Shown in pieces: positions 9,690-18,341 of a DNA stretch of 64,000 bases; within the stretch, counting starts at the first letter, position 1; the number at the start of each line of letters is the position of its first letter. The notes under the pieces are model-generated. The model was given only the letters and a program-made list of their open reading frames with translations, made no database searches and was not told the DNA's origin. This DNA comes from Polaromonas vacuolata (lineage in GTDB: Bacteria > Pseudomonadota > Gammaproteobacteria > Burkholderiales > Burkholderiaceae_C), in the NCBI RefSeq assembly GCF_012584515.1, contig NZ_CP051461.1:2351501-2415500 (forward strand), written 5' to 3'. Position numbers and translations under genes: made by a program.

Positions 9690-12431
9690 TTACGCGTGCA
9701 AAGGGTTGATTTTGTCGGCTTGAATGCCGTACTTGGCTATCGCTTCGGCTACTTTTGCAACTGGCAGCGTGCCTTCTTCGCTGAGTGCTTTGAGGGCTGC
9801 CACAACGATGTAATGGCGGTTGATCTCAAAGTGCTCACGCAGCTTGCTGCGGAAATCGCTGCGGCCAAAACCGTCGGTGCCCAGCACTTTATAAGCCCGG
9901 CCTTTTGGAATGTAGGCACGAATTTGCTCAGCATAAGCCTTCATGTAATCAGTCGATGCCACCACCGGACCGGTATGCTTTTCAAGCTGCTGGCCGACGA
10001 ACGGAACGCGTGCAGCTTCTAGCGGATGCAGCAGGCTCCAGCGTTCGGCGTCTTGGCCGTCTCTGGCTAACTCGTTAAAGCTTGGGCAGCTCCAGACATT
10101 GGCGGCAACGCCCCAGTCTTTTTCTAGCAATTCTTGCGCAGCAATCGACTCGCGCAAAATAGTGCCAGAACCTAGCAACTGAACCTGCGGCGCAAGCTTA
10201 GGGCCGGCTTTGCACAAATACATGCCTTTGATGATTTGATCTTCCGTGCCAGGCGTCAAACCCGGCATAGGATAGTTCTCGTTGAGCAGCGTGATGTAGA
10301 AATACACGTTGTCTTGCTTTTCCACCATGCGCTTGAGGCCGTGGTGCAAGATCACGCCGACTTCGTGGGCAAAGGTCGGGTCGTAGCTAATGCAGTTAGG
10401 AATCGTGCCGGCCATGATGTGGCTGTGACCGTCTTCATGTTGCAAGCCTTCGCCGTTCAGCGTGGTACGGCCAGAGGTGCCGCCTAGCAAGAAGCCACGG
10501 GCTTGCATGTCGCCAGCAGCCCAAGCCAAGTCACCGACGCGCTGAAATCCGAACATCGAGTAGTAGACGTAAAACGGAATCATGATGCGGTTGTTGGTGC
10601 TGTAAGAAGTCGCAGCCGCAATCCAGCTGCTCATGCCGCCGGCCTCGTTAATGCCTTCTTGCAGAATCTGACCCTTTTTGTCTTCCTTGTAATACATCAC
10701 CTGGTCTTTATCGACCGGCGTGTATTTTTGACCATCAGGGTTGTAAATACCGATTTGGCGGAACAAGCCTTCCATACCAAAAGTTCTGGCTTCATCGACC
10801 AAAATTGGCACAACACGTGGGCCCAAGGCTTGGTCGCGCAGCAACTGCGTCAAAAAGCGCACATAGGCTTGAGTGGTGGAGATTTCGCGGCCTTCGGCAG
10901 TTGGCTCCATGACTGATTTGAAGATCGCCAAGTCCGGCACGGTAAAGCTCTCATCGGCCTTGGTGCGGCGGTGTGGCAAATAACCGCCCAGCGCTTTGCG
11001 GCGCTCATGCAGATACTTCATCTCTGGCGTGTCGTCAGCCGGCTTGTAAAAAGGAATATCCGCTAATTGGCTGTCTGGGATAGGAATGTTAAAGCGGTCG
11101 CGGAAGGCTTTAACGTCTTCGTCGGCGAGTTTTTTGGTCTGGTGCACATTGTTTTTGCCCTCGCCCATCTTGCCCATGCCAAAGCCTTTGACGGTCTTGA
11201 TCAGCAGGACGGTGGGTTGACCAACGTGTTTGACCGCCGAATGGAAAGCGGCATAAACTTTTTGCGAATCGTGACCACCGCGACGCAGATTAAAGATGTC
11301 GTCGTCGCTCATTTTGGAGACCATCTCCAACGTCTTCGGATTCTGGCCAAAGAAGTGCTTGCGCACATAAGCGCCGTCATTCGCCTTCATGGCTTGGTAA
11401 TCGCCGTCCAAGGTATCCATCATGACTTTGCGCAGTGCGCCGTCTTTGTCACGCGCTAACAGTGGGTCCCAACCATTGCCCCAAAGCAGCTTGATCACGT
11501 TCCAGCCAGCACCGCGAAATTCGCCTTCTAACTCTTGAACAATTTTGCCGTTGCCGCGCACTGGACCGTCTAAACGCTGCAAGTTGCAGTTGATCACGAA
11601 TACCAAGTTATCTAACTTTTCGCGCGCTGCTAGACCGATAGCGCCCATGGATTCGACTTCGTCCATCTCGCCGTCACCGCAGAAAACCCAGACCTTGCGG
11701 TTCTCGGTGTTAGCAATGCCGCGTGCGTGCAGATACTTTAAAAAGCGCGCTTGGTAAATCGCCATCAATGGGCCAAGGCCCATGGAGACGGTGGGGAACT
11801 GCCAAAACTCGGGCATGAGTTTGGGGTGCGGGTAGCTGGATAAACCGTTGCCATCAACTTCTTGGCGGAAGTTCAGCAATTGCTCTTCCGTCAAACGGCC
11901 TTCAAGGTAGGCACGGGCATAAACGCCGGGTGAGACATGGCCTTGAATGTAGAGGCAGTCACCGCCGTGGCCTTCGCTCTCGGCATGCCAGAAATGGTTG
12001 AAACCGGCGCCAAACAAACTGGCAAGTGAAGCAAAAGAGCCGATGTGACCACCCAGGTCGCCGCCGTCAGCAGGATGCAGACGATTCGCTTTGACCACCA
12101 TGGCCATGGCGTTCCAGCGCATGTAGGCGCGCAGACGCTCTTCAATGGCGAGGTTGCCGGGTGAGCGTTCTTCTTGATCAACCTCTATGGTGTTGACGTA
12201 GCCAGTGGTGGCCGAAAAAGGCATGTCTATGCTTTTTTGACGCGCGTGCTCTAGCAATTGTTCAAGCAAAAAGTGGGCTCGCTCTGGGCCTTCGCTCTCG
12301 ATCACGGCGGACAGTGCGTCCATCCACTCGCGCGTTTCTTGTGTATCTTTGTCCGGGGCCGTTTCGCCAGGCGTATTGTTCACGCTTGACGCTAGATTGT
12401 CGGAACCCGCATTACCAGGGGTAAAAGCCAT
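9690..12431 (-). CDS. aceE: Pyruvate dehydrogenase E1 component, homodimeric type
   Basis: Thiamine-diphosphate enzyme that decarboxylates pyruvate and acetylates lipoyl-E2. At 913 aa it matches the single-chain gammaproteobacterial/betaproteobacterial AceE. The TPP/Mg motif GDGEMDE ... NCN is visible near residues 255-290, and GGHIGSFASLASLFGAGFNHFW marks the N-terminal part. First gene of the minus-strand aceE-aceF-lpd operon; its promoter must lie in 12432-12729, shared with the divergent sensor kinase. Confidence 0.96.
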   Translation of the reverse strand: MAFTPGNAGSDNLASSVNNTPGETAPDKDTQETREWMDALSAVIESEGPERAHFLLEQLLEHARQKSIDMPFSATTGYVNTIEVDQEERSPGNLAIEERLRAYMRWNAMAMVVKANRLHPADGGDLGGHIGSFASLASLFGAGFNHFWHAESEGHGGDCLYIQGHVSPGVYARAYLEGRLTEEQLLNFRQEVDGNGLSSYPHPKLMPEFWQFPTVSMGLGPLMAIYQARFLKYLHARGIANTENRKVWVFCGDGEMDEVESMGAIGLAAREKLDNLVFVINCNLQRLDGPVRGNGKIVQELEGEFRGAGWNVIKLLWGNGWDPLLARDKDGALRKVMMDTLDGDYQAMKANDGAYVRKHFFGQNPKTLEMVSKMSDDDIFNLRRGGHDSQKVYAAFHSAVKHVGQPTVLLIKTVKGFGMGKMGEGKNNVHQTKKLADEDVKAFRDRFNIPIPDSQLADIPFYKPADDTPEMKYLHERRKALGGYLPHRRTKADESFTVPDLAIFKSVMEPTAEGREISTTQAYVRFLTQLLRDQALGPRVVPILVDEARTFGMEGLFRQIGIYNPDGQKYTPVDKDQVMYYKEDKKGQILQEGINEAGGMSSWIAAATSYSTNNRIMIPFYVYYSMFGFQRVGDLAWAAGDMQARGFLLGGTSGRTTLNGEGLQHEDGHSHIMAGTIPNCISYDPTFAHEVGVILHHGLKRMVEKQDNVYFYITLLNENYPMPGLTPGTEDQIIKGMYLCKAGPKLAPQVQLLGSGTILRESIAAQELLEKDWGVAANVWSCPSFNELARDGQDAERWSLLHPLEAARVPFVGQQLEKHTGPVVASTDYMKAYAEQIRAYIPKGRAYKVLGTDGFGRSDFRSKLREHFEINRHYIVVAALKALSEEGTLPVAKVAEAIAKYGIQADKINPLHA

Positions 12432-12607
12432 ATTTTTGTCTCCTGCTAGTTAACTAATTCTGGGTCGCGCTCAGCATTCATTTGGTCGAACAACGGCAGC
12501 GCAATTTTTGTTTCTGCTCAATAGCAACTACTTCGTTTGTAGCCGCATTTCAGAATCAATTTAGGAGTTTGCCATACTATTTGTAATATTTCAAATTATG
12601 CCTAATC

Positions 12608-12624
12608 ATTTCGCAATGCGAAAT
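12608..12624. promoter_or_regulatory. Perfect 8+1+8 palindrome, probable operator
   Basis: ATTTCGCA and TGCGAAAT are perfect inverted arms around one central A. It lies 177 bp before aceE and 106 bp before the sensor kinase gene in their shared 298-bp intergenic region. A weaker dyad (ATTTG ... CAAAT) lies just beside it at about 12580-12597. The size and symmetry fit a dimeric repressor or activator site; the protein is not known. Confidence 0.5.
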
Positions 12625-12729
12625 ATCAGCACAATTTTTAAATACTTCTGCATCTGAAGCAACTTTTTCAAAACAGACAGACGCTGAGTTTTTTAAGCCT
12701 AAAAAGAACTCAGTACACTAGCGCTGAAC

Positions 12730-15288
12730 ATGTCAAATCAAGTCCCTAAAAGCGCGGCACCTACAGCGCCTACACCTTCTGAAAACACCACTGACACTAA
12801 CACTTGGAGACACTGGTGGCGCCGGCAGTCACCCTCGCGCCAAGACCGCTTTGTCACGCTGGGTCCGTTATTGGCAGTGATACTTTTTCTTGCGGCTGTG
12901 GTGGCCGCTTTTGCTTATTTGCGGCTTGAAGAAATAGACCGCGAACAACAAGCGGTAAAACGCGATGTCGAATACGCCCAGCAACGCCTAAGACTCAGGC
13001 TACTAGAACGCCAAGAGCAGCTGATGCGAATCGGCCGCGACATCGCCAACAATGAGCTAGACGAGAGCGAGTTTCAACAGCAGGCCGCAGCACTGATTAA
13101 CCAATATCCCGAGCTTCTATCTGTGAGCTGGATAGACGCGAATCGCCGCGTCAAAACATCTTTTGTCTCATCTAGCGTTAATTTCAACTTACTACGCGCA
13201 ACTGGCGAGTTATTAAAAGATGGTGAAACTGAGGACGCTTATGAGTTGGCCAAAGACTTGCGCCAACCCGTTTATTCACGTCCTTTAAACGCCTTCAGCA
13301 GCAGTTTTAATGCGGCCACGCTGGGACTACTCATTCCACTCAATTCGCAGGGAAAGTTTAGCGGTGTGATTTTGAGCGAATACTCAATTGACAACATGCT
13401 GCGCTTTGGCGTGCCGACCGAGGTTTCCGCTCGCTATGCCGTGGCACTCATGGACGACCAAAACAATATGCTTGCCGGCATAAAGCCACCGCCGCGCAAC
13501 AAAGCTGCGCGCTTGTTGCCGTGGACTGATGCGGCAGCAGAATACGAAGTTCCAGTCTCGCCGGTAGGCAACGGTTTACTGATACGTGCACAAGGCTACC
13601 GCGCCTCACTCGGTGTGATTGGCAGCGGATTTTTCTGGCTGGTGAGTGCACTGAGCGCGCTTACCGTCTGGATGCTGCTGGGTAACTGGCGCCACACCCG
13701 GCGTCGCATGCAGGCCCAACAAGCACTGGTGTCTGAGACCAACTTTCGTCGCGCCATGGAAAACTCTATGCTCACCGGCATGCGTGCATTAGACCTGCAA
13801 GGCCGTATCACTTACGTCAACCCAGCGTTTTGCCAGATGACGGGATTGAGCGAATCAGAGTTAGTAGGCTGCACCGCGCCGTTCCCGCATTGGCCTGAAG
13901 CCGAGATCGAAAACCTCAGCTCGCGGCTAGACGACGAACTGCATGGCCGCACGCCGCTCGCGGGCTTTGAGGTCAGAGTCAAACGCAAAGGTGGTGAAGT
14001 TTTCGATGCCCGCATGTATGTCTCACCCTTGATAGATCCGCGCGGCCAACAAACTGGCTGGATGACTTCCATGACGGACATCAGCGAGCCCAAGCGCGTG
14101 CGCGAAGAACTCACCGCCTCCTACGAGCGTTTCACCACCGTGCTGGAAAGTCTGGATGCCGCCGTCTCAGTCGCACCGCTGGGCGGCTCTGAACTACTCT
14201 TCGCGAACAAGCTTTACCGGTCCTGGTTTGGCGCTGAGGTCTCTGGCCACATCAACTTAATCGCACAAGCTGGCCGACCGGCAAGCCGTCCTACCGATGA
14301 TGAGCTCGATGCGGTCGATGCCTTGGCCGGCTTTCCAACTGACACGCTCACGGCCGCGGTCAGTGAAAATGCAGAAATCTATGTGCCAGAGCTAGCCAAA
14401 TGGTTGGAAGTACGCTCCCGCTACCTCACTTGGGTAGACGGCCGACTGGCACAAATGGTGATCGCCACCGACATCACACCGCGCCGTCAGGCCGAAGAGC
14501 AAGCCGCACAGCAAAACGAGCGTGCGCAAACCGCCAGCAGACTCATCACTATGGGCGAGATGGCTTCTAGCGTGGCACATGAATTAAACCAGCCACTCAC
14601 CGCTATCACCAACTATTGCAATGGCATGGTTTCGCGCATTAAAAGCCAACAAATTAATAACGAAGACTTATTAATGGCCTTGGAAAAAACAGCGCGCCAA
14701 GCAAGTCGGGCGGCACAAATCATTCAACGCATACGCGCCTTTGTCAAACGCAGCGAGCCCAACCGCAGCTTGGCAGAAATCATTGTGATCACCAACAATG
14801 CGGTAGAGCTGGCCGAGATAGAACTGCGCCGACACAACGTTCGCCTAAGCCACTACATCGCAGCGCGCTTACCAACGGTGATGGTGGACCCGATTTTAAT
14901 TGAGCAGGTGCTGATTAACCTGATGAAAAATGCGGCTGAATCGATTGCCATGGCGGACATGCCGACGGCGCGGCGCAATGTCGAATTGCGCGTTGGACCG
15001 AAAAATATTGACGGTCAAAAAGTAGTTGAATTTTCAGTCATAGACACTGGAAATGGCTTCACACCAGAAGTCAAAAGCCGCCTCTACGAAGCCTTTTATT
15101 CGACTAAAGCAGAAGGCATGGGTATAGGACTAAAACTATGCCGCAGCATCATAGAGTCACACAACGGAAGGCTGGAAGCGGAGAACCTCTACAATGGTGA
15201 AGAGATCGTGGGATGCCGGTTTACCTTCTGGATTCCTGTCAACCCCATGTTTGGGCCGCCAGCATCAACAGATGAAAACCTGGCCTGA
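12730..15288 (+). CDS. PAS-domain membrane sensor histidine kinase
   Basis: An 852-aa kinase. A transmembrane segment at about residues 43-62 and a second near 298-318 enclose a periplasmic sensor region of about 235 residues. Then come two PAS regions (about 335-455 and 460-590), a dimerisation box with HELNQPL (phospho-acceptor H617), and a HATPase domain with N (LMKNAAESI), G1 (DTGNGF) and G2 (GMGIGL) boxes. The H box is of the FixL/DctB type. It is followed 46 bp later by a FixJ-type regulator and is divergent from aceE, so control of pyruvate dehydrogenase or of the organic acid transport nearby is possible but unproven. Confidence 0.88.
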   Translation: MSNQVPKSAAPTAPTPSENTTDTNTWRHWWRRQSPSRQDRFVTLGPLLAVILFLAAVVAAFAYLRLEEIDREQQAVKRDVEYAQQRLRLRLLERQEQLMRIGRDIANNELDESEFQQQAAALINQYPELLSVSWIDANRRVKTSFVSSSVNFNLLRATGELLKDGETEDAYELAKDLRQPVYSRPLNAFSSSFNAATLGLLIPLNSQGKFSGVILSEYSIDNMLRFGVPTEVSARYAVALMDDQNNMLAGIKPPPRNKAARLLPWTDAAAEYEVPVSPVGNGLLIRAQGYRASLGVIGSGFFWLVSALSALTVWMLLGNWRHTRRRMQAQQALVSETNFRRAMENSMLTGMRALDLQGRITYVNPAFCQMTGLSESELVGCTAPFPHWPEAEIENLSSRLDDELHGRTPLAGFEVRVKRKGGEVFDARMYVSPLIDPRGQQTGWMTSMTDISEPKRVREELTASYERFTTVLESLDAAVSVAPLGGSELLFANKLYRSWFGAEVSGHINLIAQAGRPASRPTDDELDAVDALAGFPTDTLTAAVSENAEIYVPELAKWLEVRSRYLTWVDGRLAQMVIATDITPRRQAEEQAAQQNERAQTASRLITMGEMASSVAHELNQPLTAITNYCNGMVSRIKSQQINNEDLLMALEKTARQASRAAQIIQRIRAFVKRSEPNRSLAEIIVITNNAVELAEIELRRHNVRLSHYIAARLPTVMVDPILIEQVLINLMKNAAESIAMADMPTARRNVELRVGPKNIDGQKVVEFSVIDTGNGFTPEVKSRLYEAFYSTKAEGMGIGLKLCRSIIESHNGRLEAENLYNGEEIVGCRFTFWIPVNPMFGPPASTDENLA

Positions 15289-15334
15289 AATAAAAACAAT
15301 AACGCGTTCCTAAAAGTTCCATAGAAAGTTTTGC

Positions 15335-15961
15335 ATGAGTTTGATCCCAAAAAAAGGTACTGTCTATGTCGTCGATGACGACGAGGGTGTGCGCGATTCA
15401 TTGCAATGGTTGCTCGAAGGCAAGGATTACCGAGTGCGCTGCTACGACTCAGCAGAGACATTCTTAAGTCGCTACGACGCAAGAGAAGTCGCGTGCCTCA
15501 TCGTTGACATCCGTATGGGCGGCATGACAGGTTTAGAGTTGCAAGACCGCTTGGTTGAGAGAAAGTCTCCCCTGCCAATCGTTTTCATCACCGGTCACGG
15601 CGATGTACCTATGGCCGTGGACACGATGAAAAAAGGCGCGATGGATTTCATCCAAAAACCCTTCGAAGAAAGCGCTTTGCTTAATATCGTCGAGCGCATG
15701 TTAGAGCTTGCCAAAGACGCTTTTAGCGAGCACCAACAGTCCGCCAGCCGAGACGCATTGCTAGCCAAACTGACCTCACGCGAAGCCCAAGTGTTAGAGC
15801 GAATTGTGGCCGGACGCTTAAATAAACAAATCGCCGACGACTTGGCCATCAGTATTAAAACGGTAGAGGCGCACCGCGCCAACATCATGGAAAAACTCAA
15901 CGCCAACACGGTGGCCGACCTGCTTAAAATCGCCTTGGGTTCAAACCCCACCAAGGTCTAA
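15335..15961 (+). CDS. FixJ/TodT-family response regulator
   Basis: A 208-aa regulator with an N-terminal receiver (acidic VVDDDEGV, phospho-acceptor D58 in LIVDIRMGG, FITGHGD, QKPFEE) and a C-terminal LuxR/GerE helix-turn-helix at about 145-200 (LTSREAQVLERIVAG, IKTVEAHRANIMEKL). Partner of the preceding kinase and probably co-transcribed with it. Target genes are not visible from sequence; the palindrome upstream of the kinase is one candidate site. Confidence 0.92.
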   Translation: MSLIPKKGTVYVVDDDEGVRDSLQWLLEGKDYRVRCYDSAETFLSRYDAREVACLIVDIRMGGMTGLELQDRLVERKSPLPIVFITGHGDVPMAVDTMKKGAMDFIQKPFEESALLNIVERMLELAKDAFSEHQQSASRDALLAKLTSREAQVLERIVAGRLNKQIADDLAISIKTVEAHRANIMEKLNANTVADLLKIALGSNPTKV

Positions 15962-16021
15962 GCGCTGAGCTTAAGCACCATAAAAACACTGCTGTAAAAG
16001 CTAAAACTTTGACAGCCACCC

Positions 16022-16055
16022 GCGCCCCTGATTTAACCCTCAGCGGGCGTTTTTA
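16022..16055 (+). terminator. Intrinsic terminator after the two-component operon
   Basis: A GC-rich stem with one bulge (CGCCCCTGA against TCAGCGGGCG) and a short loop is followed by TTTTT. It sits between the response regulator and folD and would separate their transcripts. Confidence 0.6.
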
Positions 16056-16073
16056 ATTTCTAAAAGCAAAACC

Positions 16074-16919
16074 ATGACAGCACAACGCATAGACGGCACA
16101 GCCCTTTCCAAACAACTGCGCAGCGAAGTCGCAGAGCGCGCCCAAGCATTGCGCGTACGCGGCATTATTCCCGGCTTAGCCGTGATACTGGTCGGCGAAA
16201 GCCCAGCCAGCCAAGTTTATGTGCGCAACAAAGTCAAAGCCTGCGAAGACAGCGGCCTTTATTCGGTATTAGAGAAATACGATGCCGACATGAGTCAGGC
16301 TGATTTACTCGCGCGCATTGATGCGCTCAACCAAGACCCCAGCATTCACGGCGTATTGGTGCAGCTACCACTACCGCCGCATATTGACGCACAAAAAGTG
16401 ATTGAAGCGATTGCACCAGCCAAAGACGTGGACGGCTTTCATGTCGCTAGCGCCGGTGCATTAATGGTCGGTCAGCCCGGCTTTTGGCCTTGCACGCCTT
16501 ATGGCTGCATGAAAATGTTGGACAGCATTGGCTACGATTTAAACGGAAAACATGCGGTGGTGATTGGTCGCAGCAATATTGTCGGCAAACCCATGGCGCT
16601 GATGCTGCTGCAAAAAAACGCCACCGTCACGATCTGCCACAGCGGCACAAAAAATCTCAAAGCCATGACACTGCAGGCCGATGTCATCGTAGCGGCCGTT
16701 GGCAAACGCAACGTACTGACAGCTGACATGGTCAAGCCCGGTGCGGTTGTCATTGACGTAGGCATGAACCGCGATGACAGCGGCAAGCTGTGCGGCGATG
16801 TGGACTTTGATGGTGTGTCTAGTGTTGCCGGCTACATCACGCCAGTGCCGGGCGGCGTCGGACCTATGACCATTACCATGCTGCTGGTGAACACGTTGGA
16901 AGCAGCTGAAAAAAGCTAA
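16074..16919 (+). CDS. folD: Bifunctional methylene-THF dehydrogenase / methenyl-THF cyclohydrolase
   Basis: A 281-aa FolD, usual length. It interconverts methylene-, methenyl- and formyl-tetrahydrofolate. Seen are [11 protein letters not shown] (catalytic Lys region), VQLPLPPH, the KDVDGFH motif, the NADP-binding [12 protein letters not shown] motif and the C-terminal [10 protein letters not shown] signature. Starts 18 bp after the terminator of the upstream operon, so its own promoter may overlap that region. Confidence 0.96.
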   Translation: MTAQRIDGTALSKQLRSEVAERAQALRVRGIIPGLAVILVGESPASQVYVRNKVKACEDSGLYSVLEKYDADMSQADLLARIDALNQDPSIHGVLVQLPLPPHIDAQKVIEAIAPAKDVDGFHVASAGALMVGQPGFWPCTPYGCMKMLDSIGYDLNGKHAVVIGRSNIVGKPMALMLLQKNATVTICHSGTKNLKAMTLQADVIVAAVGKRNVLTADMVKPGAVVIDVGMNRDDSGKLCGDVDFDGVSSVAGYITPVPGGVGPMTITMLLVNTLEAAEKS

Positions 16920-17256
16920 ATAAATTTAAGTTTTAAACTTTTAAAAACGCTGAAAAAAACTAAAAAATTACTTTAAATATAGCGCCGTTAAAGTTGATTT
17001 TTTTAATCGATCTTTCAAGCCAATCGATTTGTAATTAATTGCTTCCAACAAGCAGATAACAAACAATCGAACAGGTGACAGTTATAGTGAGTAACAAACA
17101 AGCAGAAAACAACAATTTAAGATGAATTTCAAGGGAAAACCCTAGGATTTATCAATAAAAACTAAGAGATTTTCGACAGCAAATCTATCCTCTCTTGCAA
17201 TTGTTGTGCATTGCTTTTTACTGACAGATAACTTCAAAAAGAAAGAGGGAGATCAC
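16920..17256. other. 337-bp AT-rich leader between folD and the TRAP genes
   Basis: No gene. Short imperfect direct repeats of AACAAGCAGA/AACAAACAAGCAGAAAAC type occur around 17045-17112. The 3' end has the GAAAGAGGGA ribosome binding site of the solute-binding protein. It probably contains the promoter of the TRAP operon, but no strong -35/-10 pair was recognised. Confidence 0.45.
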
Positions 17257-18216
17257 ATGCGCTTATTTCAAAAAGTAGGATTGGCTCTGAGTCTTGGCGC
17301 TGTTTTAGTGACCGGCACAGCACTGGCTCAAAAGCAGCAATTTCTCAATATTCTTACCGGCGGCCAAAGCGGTGTTTACTACCCGATTGGCGTTGCCCTG
17401 ACGCAAATTTACGCCAAAGAAATTCCCAATGTACGAGCCACTGCACAGGTCACACGTGCATCGGCTGAAAACCTTAACTTGCTGCAAGCTGGCCGCGGCG
17501 AGCTTGCCATTTCTCTGGCCGACTCAGTTACCGATGCCTACACCGGCAATGCCGAAGCCGGCTTTGACAAGCCATTGACCAAGTTGCGCGGCATATCGGG
17601 CACTTACAACAATTACATTCAAATCATCGCCTCTGCCGACTCCGGCATCAAAACGCTGGCTGACCTGAAAGGCAAACGTATATCTGTCGGTGCCGCCAAA
17701 TCTGGCACAGAGCTCAATGCGCGCGCCATTTTTAAAGCCGCAGGACTGTCGTACAAAGACATGTCAAAAGTGGAATATCTGCCGTTTGGTGAATCGGTCG
17801 AGTTAATGAAAAACCGCCAACTGGATGCCACACTTCAATCGGCCGGCTTGGGCGTCGCGTCGATTCGCGACTTGGCCACATCGGTCACGATTGTGGTGGT
17901 TGCCATTCCGGCTGATGTCATCAAACGTGTGGGAAGCCCGGCTTACCAGCCGTCGTTTATTCCTGCCAACACTTACGCCGGTCAAACCGTGGATGTCTCA
18001 ACCGCAGCGATTCCAAACTTCCTCATCACCCACTCCGGCGTGTCTAACGAATTGGCCTACCAAATGACCAAGACCATGTACGACAACATCGGCACTTTGT
18101 ATGCAGCGCACAATGCGGCCAAAGCCATCAAGCTTGAGAACGCCTTAGTCGGTATGCCAGTGCCATTGCACCCAGGCGCTGCGCGTTACTACAAAGAAGT
18201 CGGTCTTTTAAAGTAA
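17257..18216 (+). CDS. TAXI-family TRAP transporter solute-binding protein
   Basis: A 319-aa periplasmic protein. The ATG at 17257 is chosen because it directly follows an AGAGGGA ribosome binding site and begins a clean Sec signal peptide (LALSLGAVLVTGTALAQ). The mature start LNILTGGQSGVYYPIG matches the TAXI family, as do LLQAGRGELAISLADS, LKGKRISVGAAKSGTELNAR and the C-terminal PLHPGAARYYKE. It delivers a ligand to the fused TRAP permease next door; glutamate or C4-dicarboxylates are known for some relatives, but the ligand here is unknown. Confidence 0.92.
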   Translation: MRLFQKVGLALSLGAVLVTGTALAQKQQFLNILTGGQSGVYYPIGVALTQIYAKEIPNVRATAQVTRASAENLNLLQAGRGELAISLADSVTDAYTGNAEAGFDKPLTKLRGISGTYNNYIQIIASADSGIKTLADLKGKRISVGAAKSGTELNARAIFKAAGLSYKDMSKVEYLPFGESVELMKNRQLDATLQSAGLGVASIRDLATSVTIVVVAIPADVIKRVGSPAYQPSFIPANTYAGQTVDVSTAAIPNFLITHSGVSNELAYQMTKTMYDNIGTLYAAHNAAKAIKLENALVGMPVPLHPGAARYYKEVGLLK

Positions 18217-18257
18217 AGACTTAACGCACGGAGAACTAGCCCGTACGCAAAATAAAA

Positions 18258-18292
18258 CGGCCCCAAAAACTATTGGGGCCGCTCTTGTTTTT
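18258..18292 (+). terminator. Hairpin terminator/attenuator inside the TRAP operon
   Basis: CGGCCCCAA pairs with TTGGGGCCG around a six-base loop and is followed by a T-rich tail ending in TTTTT. It lies between the binding-protein gene and the permease gene, so it would favour excess binding protein over permease. Confidence 0.75.
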
Positions 18293-18341
18293 AAGCTGTA
18301 AAAACAAGCCCGAGATTTCATATCCGCTTTAAAAGGTTTTC

